Of a stretch of 64,000 nt of DNA, positions 37,981 to 50,085 are shown piece by piece. The notes below the pieces were generated by a model. The model did no database searches, was not told where the DNA came from, and saw only the letters and a program-made list of their open reading frames with translations. Source of the DNA: Antrodiella citrinella (lineage: Eukaryota; Basidiomycota; Agaricomycetes; Polyporales; Steccherinaceae); the NCBI GenBank assembly GCA_004802725.1, contig SGPM01000097.1, positions 1 through 64,000 on the forward strand, in the 5' to 3' direction. Each line of letters starts with the position of its first letter. Position 1 is the stretch's first letter. The translations under genes and the position numbers were made by a program.

Positions 37981-39399
37981 TTAAAGTCTACTGTGATGCC
38001 AGGGCACAACGCGTACAAACGTCTTGCCTATACCAGAGCGGTTTGAGAACAGCGCTGCCATACCCTCCGGTGCTTTCTCCAATCCATTCAGGATATGCAT
38101 GGTACGTTTCAACTTCCCTTCCACGAGCCATGATGACATTTGCTCAATCGCAGCAGGATAGTGAGCGGAATAATAGGGTCTTCGTGAGAGCATTAGCTAA
38201 CCACCGACTGTGAAATATGAAGGGGACGTACGTGAAGAAACCCTCGATCTTCGCACTTTGTAAAATCAAGTGCATGTAGTTCTTGAGGCCAGGTGGTTCC
38301 TTGCCGTCTACGACGCAACGTTAGTTCATGTTCTTTACGCGTCTCGAAACGGCGATGACATACTTATTCTAGAGAGAGTTCCTGCGAGGAAAATAATAGG
38401 TGTGACGATGTCATGCAGCTGAACGATAGCAACGTACCACACAGCGCGATCCTTCCGAGCTGGTTCATCTGTGTCATCACCAGATCCAAGATTTCTCCGC
38501 CAACATTATCAAAATACACGTCGATCCCACCGACGGCTTTGAGATCGTCTTGAAAGCTTGAACTCTTGTAGTTCAGAGCCTTGTCCAACCCGTATTCTTG
38601 TTCCAAGAACGCACATTTCCCCGAAGAGCCGGCAATGCCTATCACCTTCGCACCGAGAATTTTCCCAATCTGACATGCCACATGTCCGACTGCACCTGCT
38701 GCACTAGAGACGAGCAGGGTCTCGCCTAGTTTCAATTTGGCGACAAGGATGAGGCCCTGGTCCTGTGGTGTTAACATTATCACTCCGTGGAAGAGGGAAG
38801 ACACATACGACATATGCACTAAGACCTGTGAATAATAGGTCAGGATCTCGTGAATAGGTGACACTGCACGCGTACTAACCAGATGCTCCCAAGGCACCTA
38901 TGTAGTCAACAAGCTCGATGCCCGGAGAAAGCCTGTGCATGTCAGTCCGTCATTGGACGGAAGAAGGCGGCTGCATGACGCACTTACTTGAGCACTGTGA
39001 GTGTGCTCTCTTTGTACACTCCCCAGTCCTGCCACCCTATCGCAAAATTAAAAATATCAGTCGGGAGCTCGGTGACCATATACGCTGAGTTGAATGCTTA
39101 CCTGGTCTGTAATAGACATGATCTCCGACCGCTACTTTGCATGCTTTGCCGACTTCCCTGACCACACCTACGCCGGACCCCCTCATGACTTCGCCAATCG
39201 ATATGGTCAACGGCATGCCTTCGTCTAGCCACACGCGAAATCCTGCATCGATAGAGACACCTTCAGTCTGGACAATGACCTCGTCATCGTTCACATGAAG
39301 GTCGTATGGAATTATTTCTGTGCGGAAGACCTCGGACGGATTGAGAGAACCCTTCGGGCGCGCTGCAAGCACGATGCGGTGGATATGAGAGGGAGGCAT
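37981..39399 (-). CDS. MDR-family NADP-dependent oxidoreductase (alkenal/prostaglandin reductase type)
   Basis: Medium-chain dehydrogenase/reductase of the zinc-free enone reductase group. Start MPPSHIHRIVLAARPKG at 39399 (an upstream TTG frame is not used). N-terminal GroES-like part: IGEVMRGSGVGVVREVGKA and VGDHVYYRPG, then WGVYKESTLTVLKL. Cofactor site: LLVSSAAGAVGHVACQIGKI, then GAKVIGIAGSSGKCAFL. FDNVGGEILDLVMTQMNQLG and RIALCG are the usual second-half signature, and EGKLKRTMHILNGLEKAPEG is near the end. Length about 345-360 residues, normal. Such enzymes reduce carbon-carbon double bonds of alpha,beta-unsaturated carbonyls; substrate unknown. The last codons (PWHHSRL) are less typical and the 3' exon boundary may differ. 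Confidence 0.82.
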
Positions 39400-39995
39400 C
39401 CGAGTTCGTGGTCCAGGCAAGAAATAAGAGGCTCAAGAGGCAGTTCTGCGGCGGTTCGTGATCAATCGCAAAATCAGAGGTGTTTATTTCGACTGTGCCA
39501 CACGGGCCCTTTTAATACTTCTTGCTGCTGTGACATAGGCCCCGAGTAGGTCTTATTTGCATTCCGAGTCGGGTGTGTATACAGGCAATGCAGAGACATC
39601 AGTGCCAATGTTGAACACCGGCGGTGGTCCACCNAACAGCACCTGGAGTTTGCACCTTTGCTGTGATATGGGTCCGAGTAGGCCTCTCCAGANAATCCGA
39701 GTCGGATGCGTGAGCAGTGAATTCAGAGTTCATAGACACGACTGTCATCAGATAGATCATGATACTNACGGCCTTGCTCGCTAAGTATGTGGGAGAAGAC
39801 AAGAGAACGTATGTCAGGGTACCACTTTTGATGCAGGCTCGTATAAGCGCTGACGTAAGCAAAGTACGTCAGATCCAGATCTCTCTAGATTTCCGACCGT
39901 CNATCTTCCGAGTCCCGACCATTGGCAGAGACTCCGGGAGTTCGAGGGACACGCTCAATCTCAATCTTATCCCCAACGACAACGTTGCGAAAGCC
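39400..39995. promoter_or_regulatory. Divergent promoter, oxidoreductase / phosphofructokinase
   Basis: About 600 bp between divergent starts, with several N bases. It contains an imperfect direct repeat (see 39527-39729). No coding sequence is supported. Confidence 0.45.
39527..39729. repeat. Imperfect direct repeat upstream of PFK
   Basis: Two units of about 73 bp, at about 39527-39600 and 39657-39729, share CCGAGTAGG, then an ATTCCGAGTCGG/AATCCGAGTCGG block, and end CAGAG. Spacing between equivalent points is about 130 bp. The copies differ at roughly a quarter of positions and include an N. Confidence 0.6.
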
Positions 39996-42900
39996 ATGCC
40001 AGACCCANCTCCAGCCTCCAAAATGCGGCTCGCGGTGCTCACGTCGGGAGGAGACAGCGCAGGCATGAACGCCGTCGTACGAGCCATCGTGAAGGCAGCC
40101 ATCCTCAAGTACGTGTTTTTATGATAACTATCCCCAACAAATCGTTAACGCGTCGTGTTGTGTCCAGAGGCTGCGAGACNTACGTCGTCCGAGAGGGCTA
40201 CGAAGGTCTCGTTCGCGGAAACACCGAAGCCTCTTCAGCGGTCTCGCCCACGTCCAAAGAATACCATCATCACAATCGAGGCAACTCGCTCTCAGTGGAA
40301 GGGGGAGCCGACAGTTTCGTGCACAATCTGCGCTTTGGGGANGGAGAGCTGTTGAGAGATGGCACGAGTGATCATCCATTGGGACGGACGCTCAAAGGCA
40401 GATACATTGTGCGCGTAGGATGGGATGATGTGCGGGGGTGGTTCACACAGGTGCGTTCATCAGATTAGGAACCTTGGAAACGCGGCCCCAAGCCCCACGA
40501 GAAATATATGGNCGGGGAAGATCTCGGCTCGAGCTCTTCCAGCTGCTTAGGAAACGATAGGCCAGCACGAAGAGAAGATACACAGACAAGTGTAAGCTCC
40601 GCTGTCGTCCGGAGCTTGGCCGGATGGTTTTTATCGCTNGTTTCAGAACTATGTGCCAGTCACTAGTCTCAGATGGGTTCGGAGCAAACCTGGCAGGGGA
40701 TGCCAGACCTATACCAACCTCTGGCTGTGCCACCGACGAACAGGTCGGGAGGTCCGGCGGGCTTGGGCTAGCTCGTTGGACCTCTCAATTTACCTGGAGG
40801 GAGACATGTCAACTNGCACATCGTTTGGCTCGCAACTGTAGTCCGTTTGAGCCTCTATCCCAGCTGTGCTGGTGGCGCCGCAGTGACCTGCTGGCCGGAT
40901 GACGATTCTGTGTGTGCTTGCCTATCGTTTTCTAAGCGGCTGTCAGACAGGTTTGGGGTGCGTTTTGNGGCGTCGGAGCGTCGAGATGGACAGATCTCGG
41001 AGACGTCCGCGCACCGCCAATTCTCTTTACTTTTCGGTCTCTATTGTCCACTCATGTGGGAGTCGGATTACAGGGTGGCACTCTCATCGGAACCGCAAGA
41101 TCGGTCGCGTTTCGAACGTTTGAAGGACGCTTGACGGCAGCGTGCAATCTCATCCAGGAAGGGATCGATGCGCTCGCTGTCTGCGGTGGTGACGGCTCTC
41201 TGACGGGTGCGGACGTCTTCCGAGCAGAATGGCCCAAGCTCGTCGCAGAGCTCTCTAAACAAGGTCCATACGCGTATCTCATCTAATCACGCCGAAGACT
41301 GACGTGAAGCTTCATCACAGGCCGGATCACCCCAGAGCAAGCCAAGCTGCATGCGCATCTCAGGATCGTCGGTCTCGTCGGCTCTATCGACAATGACATG
41401 TCCATGACGGATTTGACCATCGGCGCTCCTACTGCTCTGCACCGTATCTGCGAAGCGATCGACAACATTGACTCTACCGCATCCTCGCACTCGCGTGCGT
41501 TTGTCCTGGAAGTTATGGGCAGGCATTGTGGTTGGCTCGCGTTGCTGGCGGGTGTCAGGTACGTGTTTACTTGTGTGCAGAAGCGAGAAAGGTTCACTTA
41601 GAGCTATCGCCCCCGTTTTCAGCGGCGGTGCTGATTTCATCTTCATTCCTGAACGCCCTCCTCAGGGCGAGCCCTGGGAAGACGAGATGTGCAATATGAT
41701 CCAAAAGGTATGTGTTGTGGTTATCGCCTACGTAAGATCTCAAGCTCATAGATTGTATTAGCACCGTGAAGTGGGTAAACGCAAGACGATCGTCATCGTT
41801 GCCGAAGGCGCTCAAGACAAGAACCTGAACCCCATTCGCGCAGACTACGTGAAGGATGTGTTGACTGACCGACTTGGATTGGACACGCGTGTGACGACGC
41901 TAGGTCATACACAGCGCGGTGGCAGACCTTGTGCGTTTGACCGCATTCTTGTGAGTCTCAAATGTCCGATACTATCACTTTGTGCCTAACATACGCGTTC
42001 AGCCCACGCTGCAAGGCGTTGAAGCCGTCGATGCGCTTCTGGAAGCCACGCCCGACACACCTTCCTACATGATCGGTATTGCGGAGAACAAGATCACGCG
42101 CGTCCCGTTGATGGATGCTGTCAAAATGGTCTATCGATCTGTCTTGTGGTGCAATTCACTTTTCCTGATCGATCTTGTTTATACAGACGAACGAAGTGAC
42201 GCAAGCCATCAAGGACAAGGACTTTGACAAAGCGATGTCGCTGCGTGATCCTGAGTTCAGAGAGAGCTTAGAGGGCTTCTATGCGACCTCGGTTCTGGAG
42301 AAGGAGCCCCGACTGCCTCATCATCAGCGAATGCGGATTGCCATTATGCAGTACGAAATCTTCCGTATTCACCTTCCATGCAGAGCTTGTCGTACTCACG
42401 ATTCCTCTGCAGTGTGGGTGCTCCGGCAGGAGGCATGAACGCCGCGACACGCGCCGCGGTGCGCTACTGCATCCGTCAAGGACACAAGCCGTTCGCAGTG
42501 CACAACGGGTTCCCCGGTCTGCTGGACGACAACGTGCAGCAGCTCTCCTGGCTGGGCGTCGACAACTGGATGACACGTGGTGGCTCGGAGCTGGGCACGA
42601 ACCGCAAGCTGCCGGACGTGGACCTCGGCGCGGTCGCGGCGAAGTTCCAGCAGTACAACTTCCACGCGCTGATGATGATCGGTGGGTTCGAGGCGTTCAC
42701 GTCGTTGCTGAGTTTGGAGAACGCGCGGAAACATTACCCGGCGTTCCATATCCCGCTCGTGCACCTCCCTGCGACGATCTCGAACAACGTGCCGCTGACG
42801 GAGTTCAGTTTGGGAAGCGACACGAGTTTGAACGCGTTGGTGGATGCTTGTGACGCGATCAAGCAGAGTGCGAGCGCGAGCCGCAATAGGGTGTTCGTAG

Positions 42901-43577
42901 TGGAGACTCAGGGAGGGAAGTGTGGATATCTAGCGACGATGGGTGCATTGGCAGTCGGTGCATGCATCGTTTATACTCCCGAGACCGGGATCGATCTGGA
43001 CAAGCTCAGAAACGACGTGAAGTTCTTGAAGAAGAGATATTCACTTGATATCAAAGGGAGAGCCGAGGGCAGGCTAGTGATAAGGTGGATAACCATACTT
43101 CTGTTTTTCGATCCCCGATTACTGATATATTTGTGCAGAAACGAGGTGTCATCCCCGGTGTACACGACGGACGTGATCACGAAGATCTTCAAGGAGGAGG
43201 GCGGCAAGCTGTTCGACTCTCGTTCGGCTTCGCTCGGCCACACGTTGCAAGGTGGCATTCCATCCCCAATGGACCGTGCCCGTGCTGTCAGATTGTCGTT
43301 GAAGTGCATGGCGTTCATCGAGCAGCAGCACGCGATTTTGTTGAAGCAGAGCGGCGCTGGGAAGCCGCGCCAGGCTGCGGGAGACTCGGCTGCGGTGATC
43401 ACGATCCAGGGATCGACAGTGAAGTGGGTGCCTGTGCAAGACATGGTGCCGCATGCTGACATGGAGAACCGACGGGGGAGGGACGAGTACTGGTCAAAGC
43501 ATATTGAGCTTGTTGAGGCGCTGGTTGCTCGAACGCAGATGTTGGAGAAGGCTGGGAAGACGTCACCGGCGTTGTAG
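39996..43577 (+). CDS. PFK1: 6-phosphofructokinase, eukaryotic tandem form
   Basis: ATP-dependent 6-phosphofructo-1-kinase, the committed glycolytic step in the cytosol. Start at 39996; [20 protein letters not shown] is the first nucleotide site. Further: [36 protein letters not shown], then after a long intron [10 protein letters not shown], then [32 protein letters not shown] with the catalytic Asp, [20 protein letters not shown] and [18 protein letters not shown]. The second (regulatory) half starts [19 protein letters not shown] and has [35 protein letters not shown] and [20 protein letters not shown]. About 830 residues. Unlike many ascomycete enzymes there is no N-terminal glyoxalase-like extension. 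Several N bases, one within codon 7; the first long intron is about 620 bp. Confidence 0.94.
40450..41069 (+). other. Unusually long PFK intron with internal inverted repeat
   Basis: The join from [16 protein letters not shown] to [10 protein letters not shown] requires removing about 620 bp, starting GTGCGTTC and ending TTACAG; other introns here are 45-70 bp. Inside it, 40545-40568 and 40914-40937 are inverted copies of a 24-mer with 22 matches. Three N bases are present. No protein family is seen on either strand. It may be an inserted non-autonomous element or an assembly artefact. Confidence 0.6.
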
Positions 43578-44156
43578 GGTGAGAGAACTTGGAGAGGAAG
43601 AACGCAATGTTGTATACATAATGATATCCTAGACAATAGACGATTCTCGAGGTCTGGTACTTTACATTTGACAACCTTTGTCCTCTTGTACAATCGCGAC
43701 CATATGACCACTTGATTCATCCCTCTTCACAACTTGAAAAGCTTGGCTGAAAAACATATTACCTAATATCTCCTTTGATTATCTTTCCTGGAAGTTTCTC
43801 CACTGTTCTACCTCAAAGCCTCAGGCCTCATGCCCAGCTGGCTGCCATCATCATCATGCACCTTGATGAAAACGCGGCGCCTCATGTTCGCCATGCGCCC
43901 ACTCACATATACACACCGTGTTTGTCCCCCTGCGGGCCTCAATCTTTTCCCTCCTTCGTCGACCAAAGCCCCGGTATGTGCTACGATGCTCTTGCTAGAG
44001 GCTGATTCTTGTACTTACTGTAGCGTATAGGTCTTCAATTTCGTGGAGCTCGTTGCTTGGCCGATTTCGTCGATCGAAGTTTCGCCGATCACGGTGCAGT
44101 TGGCACGTTGAAACCCCTCCAGCTCCCCTTCAAGCTTTTTTCTTTCATACTAGAAC
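43578..44156. other. PFK 3' region and upstream region of DUF6697 gene
   Basis: About 580 bp between two plus-strand genes. No gene seen; short frames lack family features. Confidence 0.45.
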
Positions 44157-47100
44157 ATGCATACGCCGGATCGTCTAGAGTCTCTCGAGAAGACAGTCGA
44201 CGCGCTCTCAAAGACGGTCACCGCGAGCTTTCAAGATATCCAAGCGGCTTTGAATCTCATCTTATCTCGTATCGATCTGGAGAGTCGTCTCGATGTGAGA
44301 ATTTCAATTTGCACCTTCACTTCAGAATTATCACCGACCATAAGATACGATTCTTGTTCGTCTTTAGCAACATATTGGGCCAGAGAAAGAAGTTGATCTC
44401 GGACACGACTCGAAGGTGTCTGTATCTGGGTTCGTAGACGCAGGTGTGCGAGTTGGGCGGCAGTCGCCAGCTCAGCAGTCACCGAAGACAAAGTCGCGTC
44501 GTGAGGAGTCTGAAGCTTTTTTGTTTGAGGCAGACGCAAGATTGGTGCGTAAATCATTTTATTTTCATGTTTTATGGTTAATGAGTCCGCGCACAGTGTT
44601 ACAATGGTTCGGACGGAGAACTGGTCATCGCGTCTGAAACGTTCGTATCGGAACCGTCAAGCTCCCTACTCCATACAAAGACTCCGGAAGCTGTGACAGA
44701 TATCCCATCGATGGTATGTTCATAATCTAATTCTTTGCTTTCGCATGCTGAATGCTTACTGTTTCTGCTGGAAATAGTCGGACGTCCAACTCTCATCGCC
44801 ACTTTCGGACCTTTCAATCAGACTCACGCACACCCCGCGTCCTAGTGAAGCACTTTCTGTCAATCTTGACTCTCTTCGTGCGGCTTCTGAAGTACAGCAT
44901 CCCATATCCGACCAACGTCATAACGTCACTGTTGGTCCCGCTGCGACCGAGCATGCTGAGGAAGGACACGAAGACCAGAGACACAACACTGACGCAGCTC
45001 CCCATTTGAGAACAATAGTCCCTTCTACAATTGGCCCTCTTACAACTCGACAAGCCGCTAAGAGGAAGGCAAACGATGACGCGTCTTTACTTCGTGCCAA
45101 ACGCTCGAGAACACTCCCGTACGCATATGTGCTAGTCGACCGTCCCGGGCCCTTTCGGTCGAAGTCCGGTGGCCCTCGCATCGCTGCTGTCAATCAGTTT
45201 CCACACCCTCAAATAACGACGACGCATCAAGAAGACGATTTCAACATGACTCAGCAAGAAGGCAGGGTGGAAGTTAGTATGAGGACAGACTCGGAAGAAG
45301 CGGAAGTCAATATCGACGTCGCATTCGGGTTGGACTCCATGCCTGAGCTCACTGATTCGGATATTGAACCAGATGTGGTTGAAGGGCAAGCGGGTGTACG
45401 TGCTGACGGGCCTTCCGTTGAACGGAGCTCGGGTGTCCATCGCGATGCTCTGCTCACTCCTCGGCAGAACTTCGACTTCATGCAGGAGAACACGCCGCCC
45501 GAGATGTCTATAACTGTGGAGCTTCGGCCCTCTGTTTCTGGCGCCGTCGACGAGCGAAGCAGCGAGCTTGCCACGCACAACTCGACGGGCGAGGTTGAAT
45601 CTCCCAGAGAGAATCCTAAACTCGCAGAGCATTCTTCGTTGAATGCTAGTAACATCATCGACGCAACCAGACCGTCAGCAGGGCTTGCTGTGAGTGAAGA
45701 TTCTCATTGTTTTCGATATTGCTCTACAGTACGACGCTGAGTCGTCTTTCAGCTCGTGACCCCAACAATGCATCAAGAGTTGCGCGATACTACACCGATT
45801 GCTGGACCATCTGGATACGTGACATCATCAGAACATCCGTTCGTTCAGGAGCCACAGGTCCAAGCCCAAGCACTCAGTGGTTTGGAGCAGACAGCTCTGA
45901 CCCCGAATAATGTACGCCTGTTTGCATTTACGCATGTCTCGCATTGACATTTTGATACTATAGGACCACACTGCGCATCTTACAACATCCAGCGGGGCTC
46001 AGGAGACGAATGACAACGTGTCATGTCGCGGCACGATTCAGATCCCTAACTCCACCCCCAACTCTCTGTCCGAACGCTGCGCTGCGCTTTCAGGAACGAA
46101 CAACGCCGCTGATGAAGAGCAGAAACTGGAGCTGGTCAGACCGAAAGGTCGTTCTCGCAAAAGTGCTGACTCCCGCTCGGCCACCGGGACTCCCGATATC
46201 AATATGCGTTGGATGTCTGCGGATCTCCCAGTACGTTCTCACCATGTCATCGTAGACACCATAATGTTGATTGTCCATCAGGAAAGCCCAGCTATGAATT
46301 ACTACCATTCACCACCACCTAGTGCGGATGCTGGGACTTCCAGCCTAACCATCAGCGTTGCTGGGTCATCTGGGATACTCATGAATGGAGCAGTAGCACC
46401 AAGTGTGTGTGATCGTCAGGGCAAACCACATGCCTACGTCACACAGGCTGGTTCGTGTCAAGTCAACCCTCCGAACACCGTATGTCCAGTCTCAGTGTGA
46501 AGTCGTACCTGCTCTGACGAGACGATGAAGAGTCTCGCTCCTAGCAGATATATTCCTGGCCAGTGGGGCCATCCGCCGAGCGCGATGAACCTCAGAATGA
46601 ATCAGCCTGCTGGTCCCGGTCCCTACACACAGGGATGGAAACCACTTGAGCCCTTAGATAGTGGAAGTGTCAAGCTGTTGGTCGGGCTTCCCGATCTCAT
46701 TCAACGCAAGCGTTCAGCGAGCAGCGCATCGTCTGCTTCAGCCGCAGACATACATAACATGCCGTCGGTCATTCCCGTACGTCTCAGACCGGAAGCGCTT
46801 GTCGTTGCAACTCACACTGACCCGTACGTTAGCGAGTTGTCCCGACATTGTCTGCTCATGCGTCGCCCATCGCTACATCGATGGCAGGATCTTCGACCCC
46901 ATGGCCGGGTGTGACTCCATCTGTACATTGCTCCTTTTGTCTAGTCGTTTCATTTAAAGTTGAGCGACATGTGTCTAGGTTCAAATATCCCTCCTTTCTT
47001 CACCGACGGTTGGACCTTCAACTGGACCGTGGATGACTCGAACGATATCTGTACGTGTACGTCATGTGCTAGCGTTCATCGTGACCATTGACTGCGAAGA

Positions 47101-49736
47101 GTAGGCTCAGGTGCAAGCCGAACCCGTTGCACGAGATTCTGGGTTCGATCAGAGTCACCAAGCTCAACTACCAGATAACGTGTGTCCGTTTCTCTATATT
47201 ATGATGGAAATGCACTAATGCAACTATGAAGAGCCATGGTAATACTAGGCCTCAAGGAGATTACCCTTTCATTGTTCCGAACGGAGTGCTCGAGCGCCTG
47301 ACATTCGTACCAACCTTCCCCGTGACACTCGACCCTGCAATTCGTTCAGTTACTGTGGACCGCGCGTACATGCGCGCCCACTTCCATTGCTCCACTCGCT
47401 CTCTATACACCTCTGAAGAGTTTGTGTTTCCAAACCCGCAAATGAACCCAGAGGTTCCAAGAGTTCCTGGCCATCCTGGCTTGTTTTGTCGTGCAGTGAA
47501 CTTTGTGCCGTGGGAGAACAAGTTGGTCAAGGTGCTTGTAAAGCAGGCAACGTACAAGTGGCTCTATTTGGGAAACTATCAGTCTGCTCGAGTTCGATCG
47601 CTCTCTCGGAGTGAGTTTTCCGAGTTGCCACCGATGGTGCGTCTTCTGTGCATGTGCTCGTGGATATGACGAGAATAATTGTTGATATTATCCTTTCGGC
47701 AGATCCAGAACAGCTGGGCGACGTACATCTTGTCTATGAAGGACCGCCCCTACGTGGAACTTCGAGCGAGGATATCTCTGCGCCAACAGCACGGACGAGA
47801 AGTGTCACAGGAAGAGCTAAATAGCGTGTTAGCGACGTCAAAAACGTTCGACGACTTGCGACCCGAGGTCATCTTGGAAGCATACAGATCTGGGCATCAC
47901 GTAAGTCTATACTCAGGCTGTTCTGCGCGAGATGCACGCTAGAAAGTGACGACTCTTCATCGCGATTCACAGATGCTACATGTGTGGAAGCTGTGGTGTG
48001 TAAGCTACGACGAAGCCTTTCAGCGTCAGCTAGCGCAGGAATTTCCTGTGTGGGTGAAGCCACCGTCGAAGAAGAGAAATGCGTCGACGATGCCAGCGCC
48101 AATTTTGACACATCGCGGAGTGGGCGGAGTTGAAGAAAACTCACCGGAAACAAGTCCGAGAGATATTCGTGATGATTTGTTCCCTACAGGACTTTCGTCT
48201 CCATCAATCGGGCAACATCCAGTCCAGTCCACTGAGTCCAGTCTTCCTGCTTGGACGCACAAGGTGAACACATACATACTATATCACCATCACGGCTGCT
48301 GACCTATTGGCTAGCCTGCTGCTGAGCGTTCATCCTCAGTCCGCGATCGCCGTGAAGGTCCGCCAAATTTTCGACGAGATGTAGATTGGAGCACAGGGTG
48401 GCATAGACGCTCTCGCAGTGTCAGCCAGGAGAGACAGATCAACGAACACGAAGATGAGGAGGAGCAGGAGCAGGAGCATGAGGAGGAACGGGTGTCTCAT
48501 TCTGATGCAAATGCGGAGAACAGGCAGGCACAATCTTTGAATATCAGTCCTTCGGCGACCTTACGCACTTCGAGCTCTCTAGTGGCGACCCAAGCACCAT
48601 ATTTTCCTCATTCCCTTCCTGACATGCCAGTGTCGTTTCCAACCATCCGTCCTCCGAATCCTCCCCGTTCCAGAACGATAATCGGTTCACCGAGCTCTCA
48701 GCAGTCAACGCAAGCACACACAATTCCACAATGCGAACCACACAGAATGCAACCACCACTTCCTTCTTCGTCGTACACTTATCATCAAGAGCGATGTTCA
48801 GAATATAATGGGAGAAAGTCGGGAGAACAGGCAAGGGACAGGGTGGGACCGGCTCGTAATATCCCCTCTCCCCGTGTCCTGGCAGCGACTTCTTCATCCG
48901 TCGAGCATTCGCAAGAGAGATACCCTCAGTCGCACGACGCAAGGATTCTCCCTTCGTACCCGTATGATTACGAACTATGGATAGATGCGCAGAGCCCGAT
49001 ATCGCAATCCGATTGGGATGCAGAGGACATGAGCTCACCATCTCCGAGTGCAAGTGTCAGTCCTCTGACTCCCCCTCGCGAGCTTGCGTCGGTAGAAGGA
49101 TCTCCTAAACGCTCAAGAGCGCGCACCGTTCTGGAGGACAAGATACGCAAGATGCAGCACCCAGGGCTTCCTCCTCCGTCTTATATGCATGATTATAAGC
49201 AACGTTTGGCGTACGACTCGGACACGAATGCGCGTAGGGTTAGCGGTGAGAAGGGGAAAGAACAGGAGAAGCGAGTGTCCCAAGCTGGAGGAGAGGCAGA
49301 AGATAGGCGGGCTCCGTCTCAGATCACCATCCGTTTCAATCCTCGCTCTCGGGCAGAAGTAGNAGACTGTGCTCAGCCAAAGGGCCCCAAACCCCTGCAG
49401 GGTGACTTCCACCCGCACCCCAGCAGCGGCCAAGCGTTCAGTACTGTTCAGCCTCTTCGACCACCAGGCCCCGGGTCGAAGAGCACAAACCCTAGTCCGA
49501 AAGTCGACCGTCCGAGGGTGCAGCACCCGAGGCCCCCTCCTCCGTCGTACAAGTACAATCACGAGCGATACCCGGCGTATAATGCGAATGCACAGAGGAT
49601 AGGGCTGGAACATGTGCGCTATACGCTCGAGCCAGAGGATAGCTCAGGTAAGAGGATGTCGTACTATCGGCCTAGGACACATCATTATCCGGCGAAAGAC
49701 TCGGACCCGGGCTACTGGCCTGCACCTGAGGCCTGA
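44157..49736 (+). CDS. Large mostly disordered protein with DUF6697 domain
   Basis: Plus-strand gene of about ten or more exons. It starts MHTPDRLESLEKTVDALSKT, a short coiled coil, then long disordered stretches including a basic motif (RQAAKRKANDDASLLRAKRS) that could be a nuclear signal. The one folded region, at about 47250-48060, resembles DUF6697 of basidiomycetes: VPGHPGLFCRAVNFVPWENK, YKWLYLGNYQSARVRSL, SWATYILSMKDRPYVELRAR, MLHVWKLWCVSYDEAFQRQL. A further disordered tail follows with a Glu/Gln run (EDEEEQEQEHEEE) and repeated PPPSY motifs (PSYMHDYKQR, PSYKYNHERY), ending at 49734-49736. One N at 49363. Function of the domain is unknown; exon joins in the first kilobase are tentative. 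Confidence 0.7.
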
Positions 49737-50085
49737 TGCGTCTATGACGACTCAATAGAACGAGGGTGGACCACGAGTCTGAGAGAACCGTAGCATACCA
49801 TTTACTGGACACATAATAACGAGGAATTGACAAGCTGGTATCATGGAGGATAAGGACTACCCTTCAACCTGGTGCCTTCCATCTGACGAGCATCGCTGTC
49901 CTTGAGGTTTCCTCAGTGGCAGCTACGTATGAGAGTGTTCAAGTTGCAAAATGAAGGGACGGCGAGCTGTGTACTGGCATCAAGTAGGATAAGATGATTA
50001 CACGATAGACGCACAGAAGTTCAATACTCAAATCGTGAAAAAAATGTACAGTAGTACTCCGAGCACACTCCACGCTTGGATGGCA
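49737..50085. other. Convergent 3' flank before duplication arm B
   Basis: About 350 bp after the DUF6697 stop and before the duplicated 3' flank of thioesterase copy B. No gene seen. Confidence 0.45.

Noticed and set aside
47100..47170. GGGTTCGATC resembling a tRNA T-loop
   Set aside because: Lies in a coding exon of the DUF6697 gene and lacks the rest of a tRNA fold.
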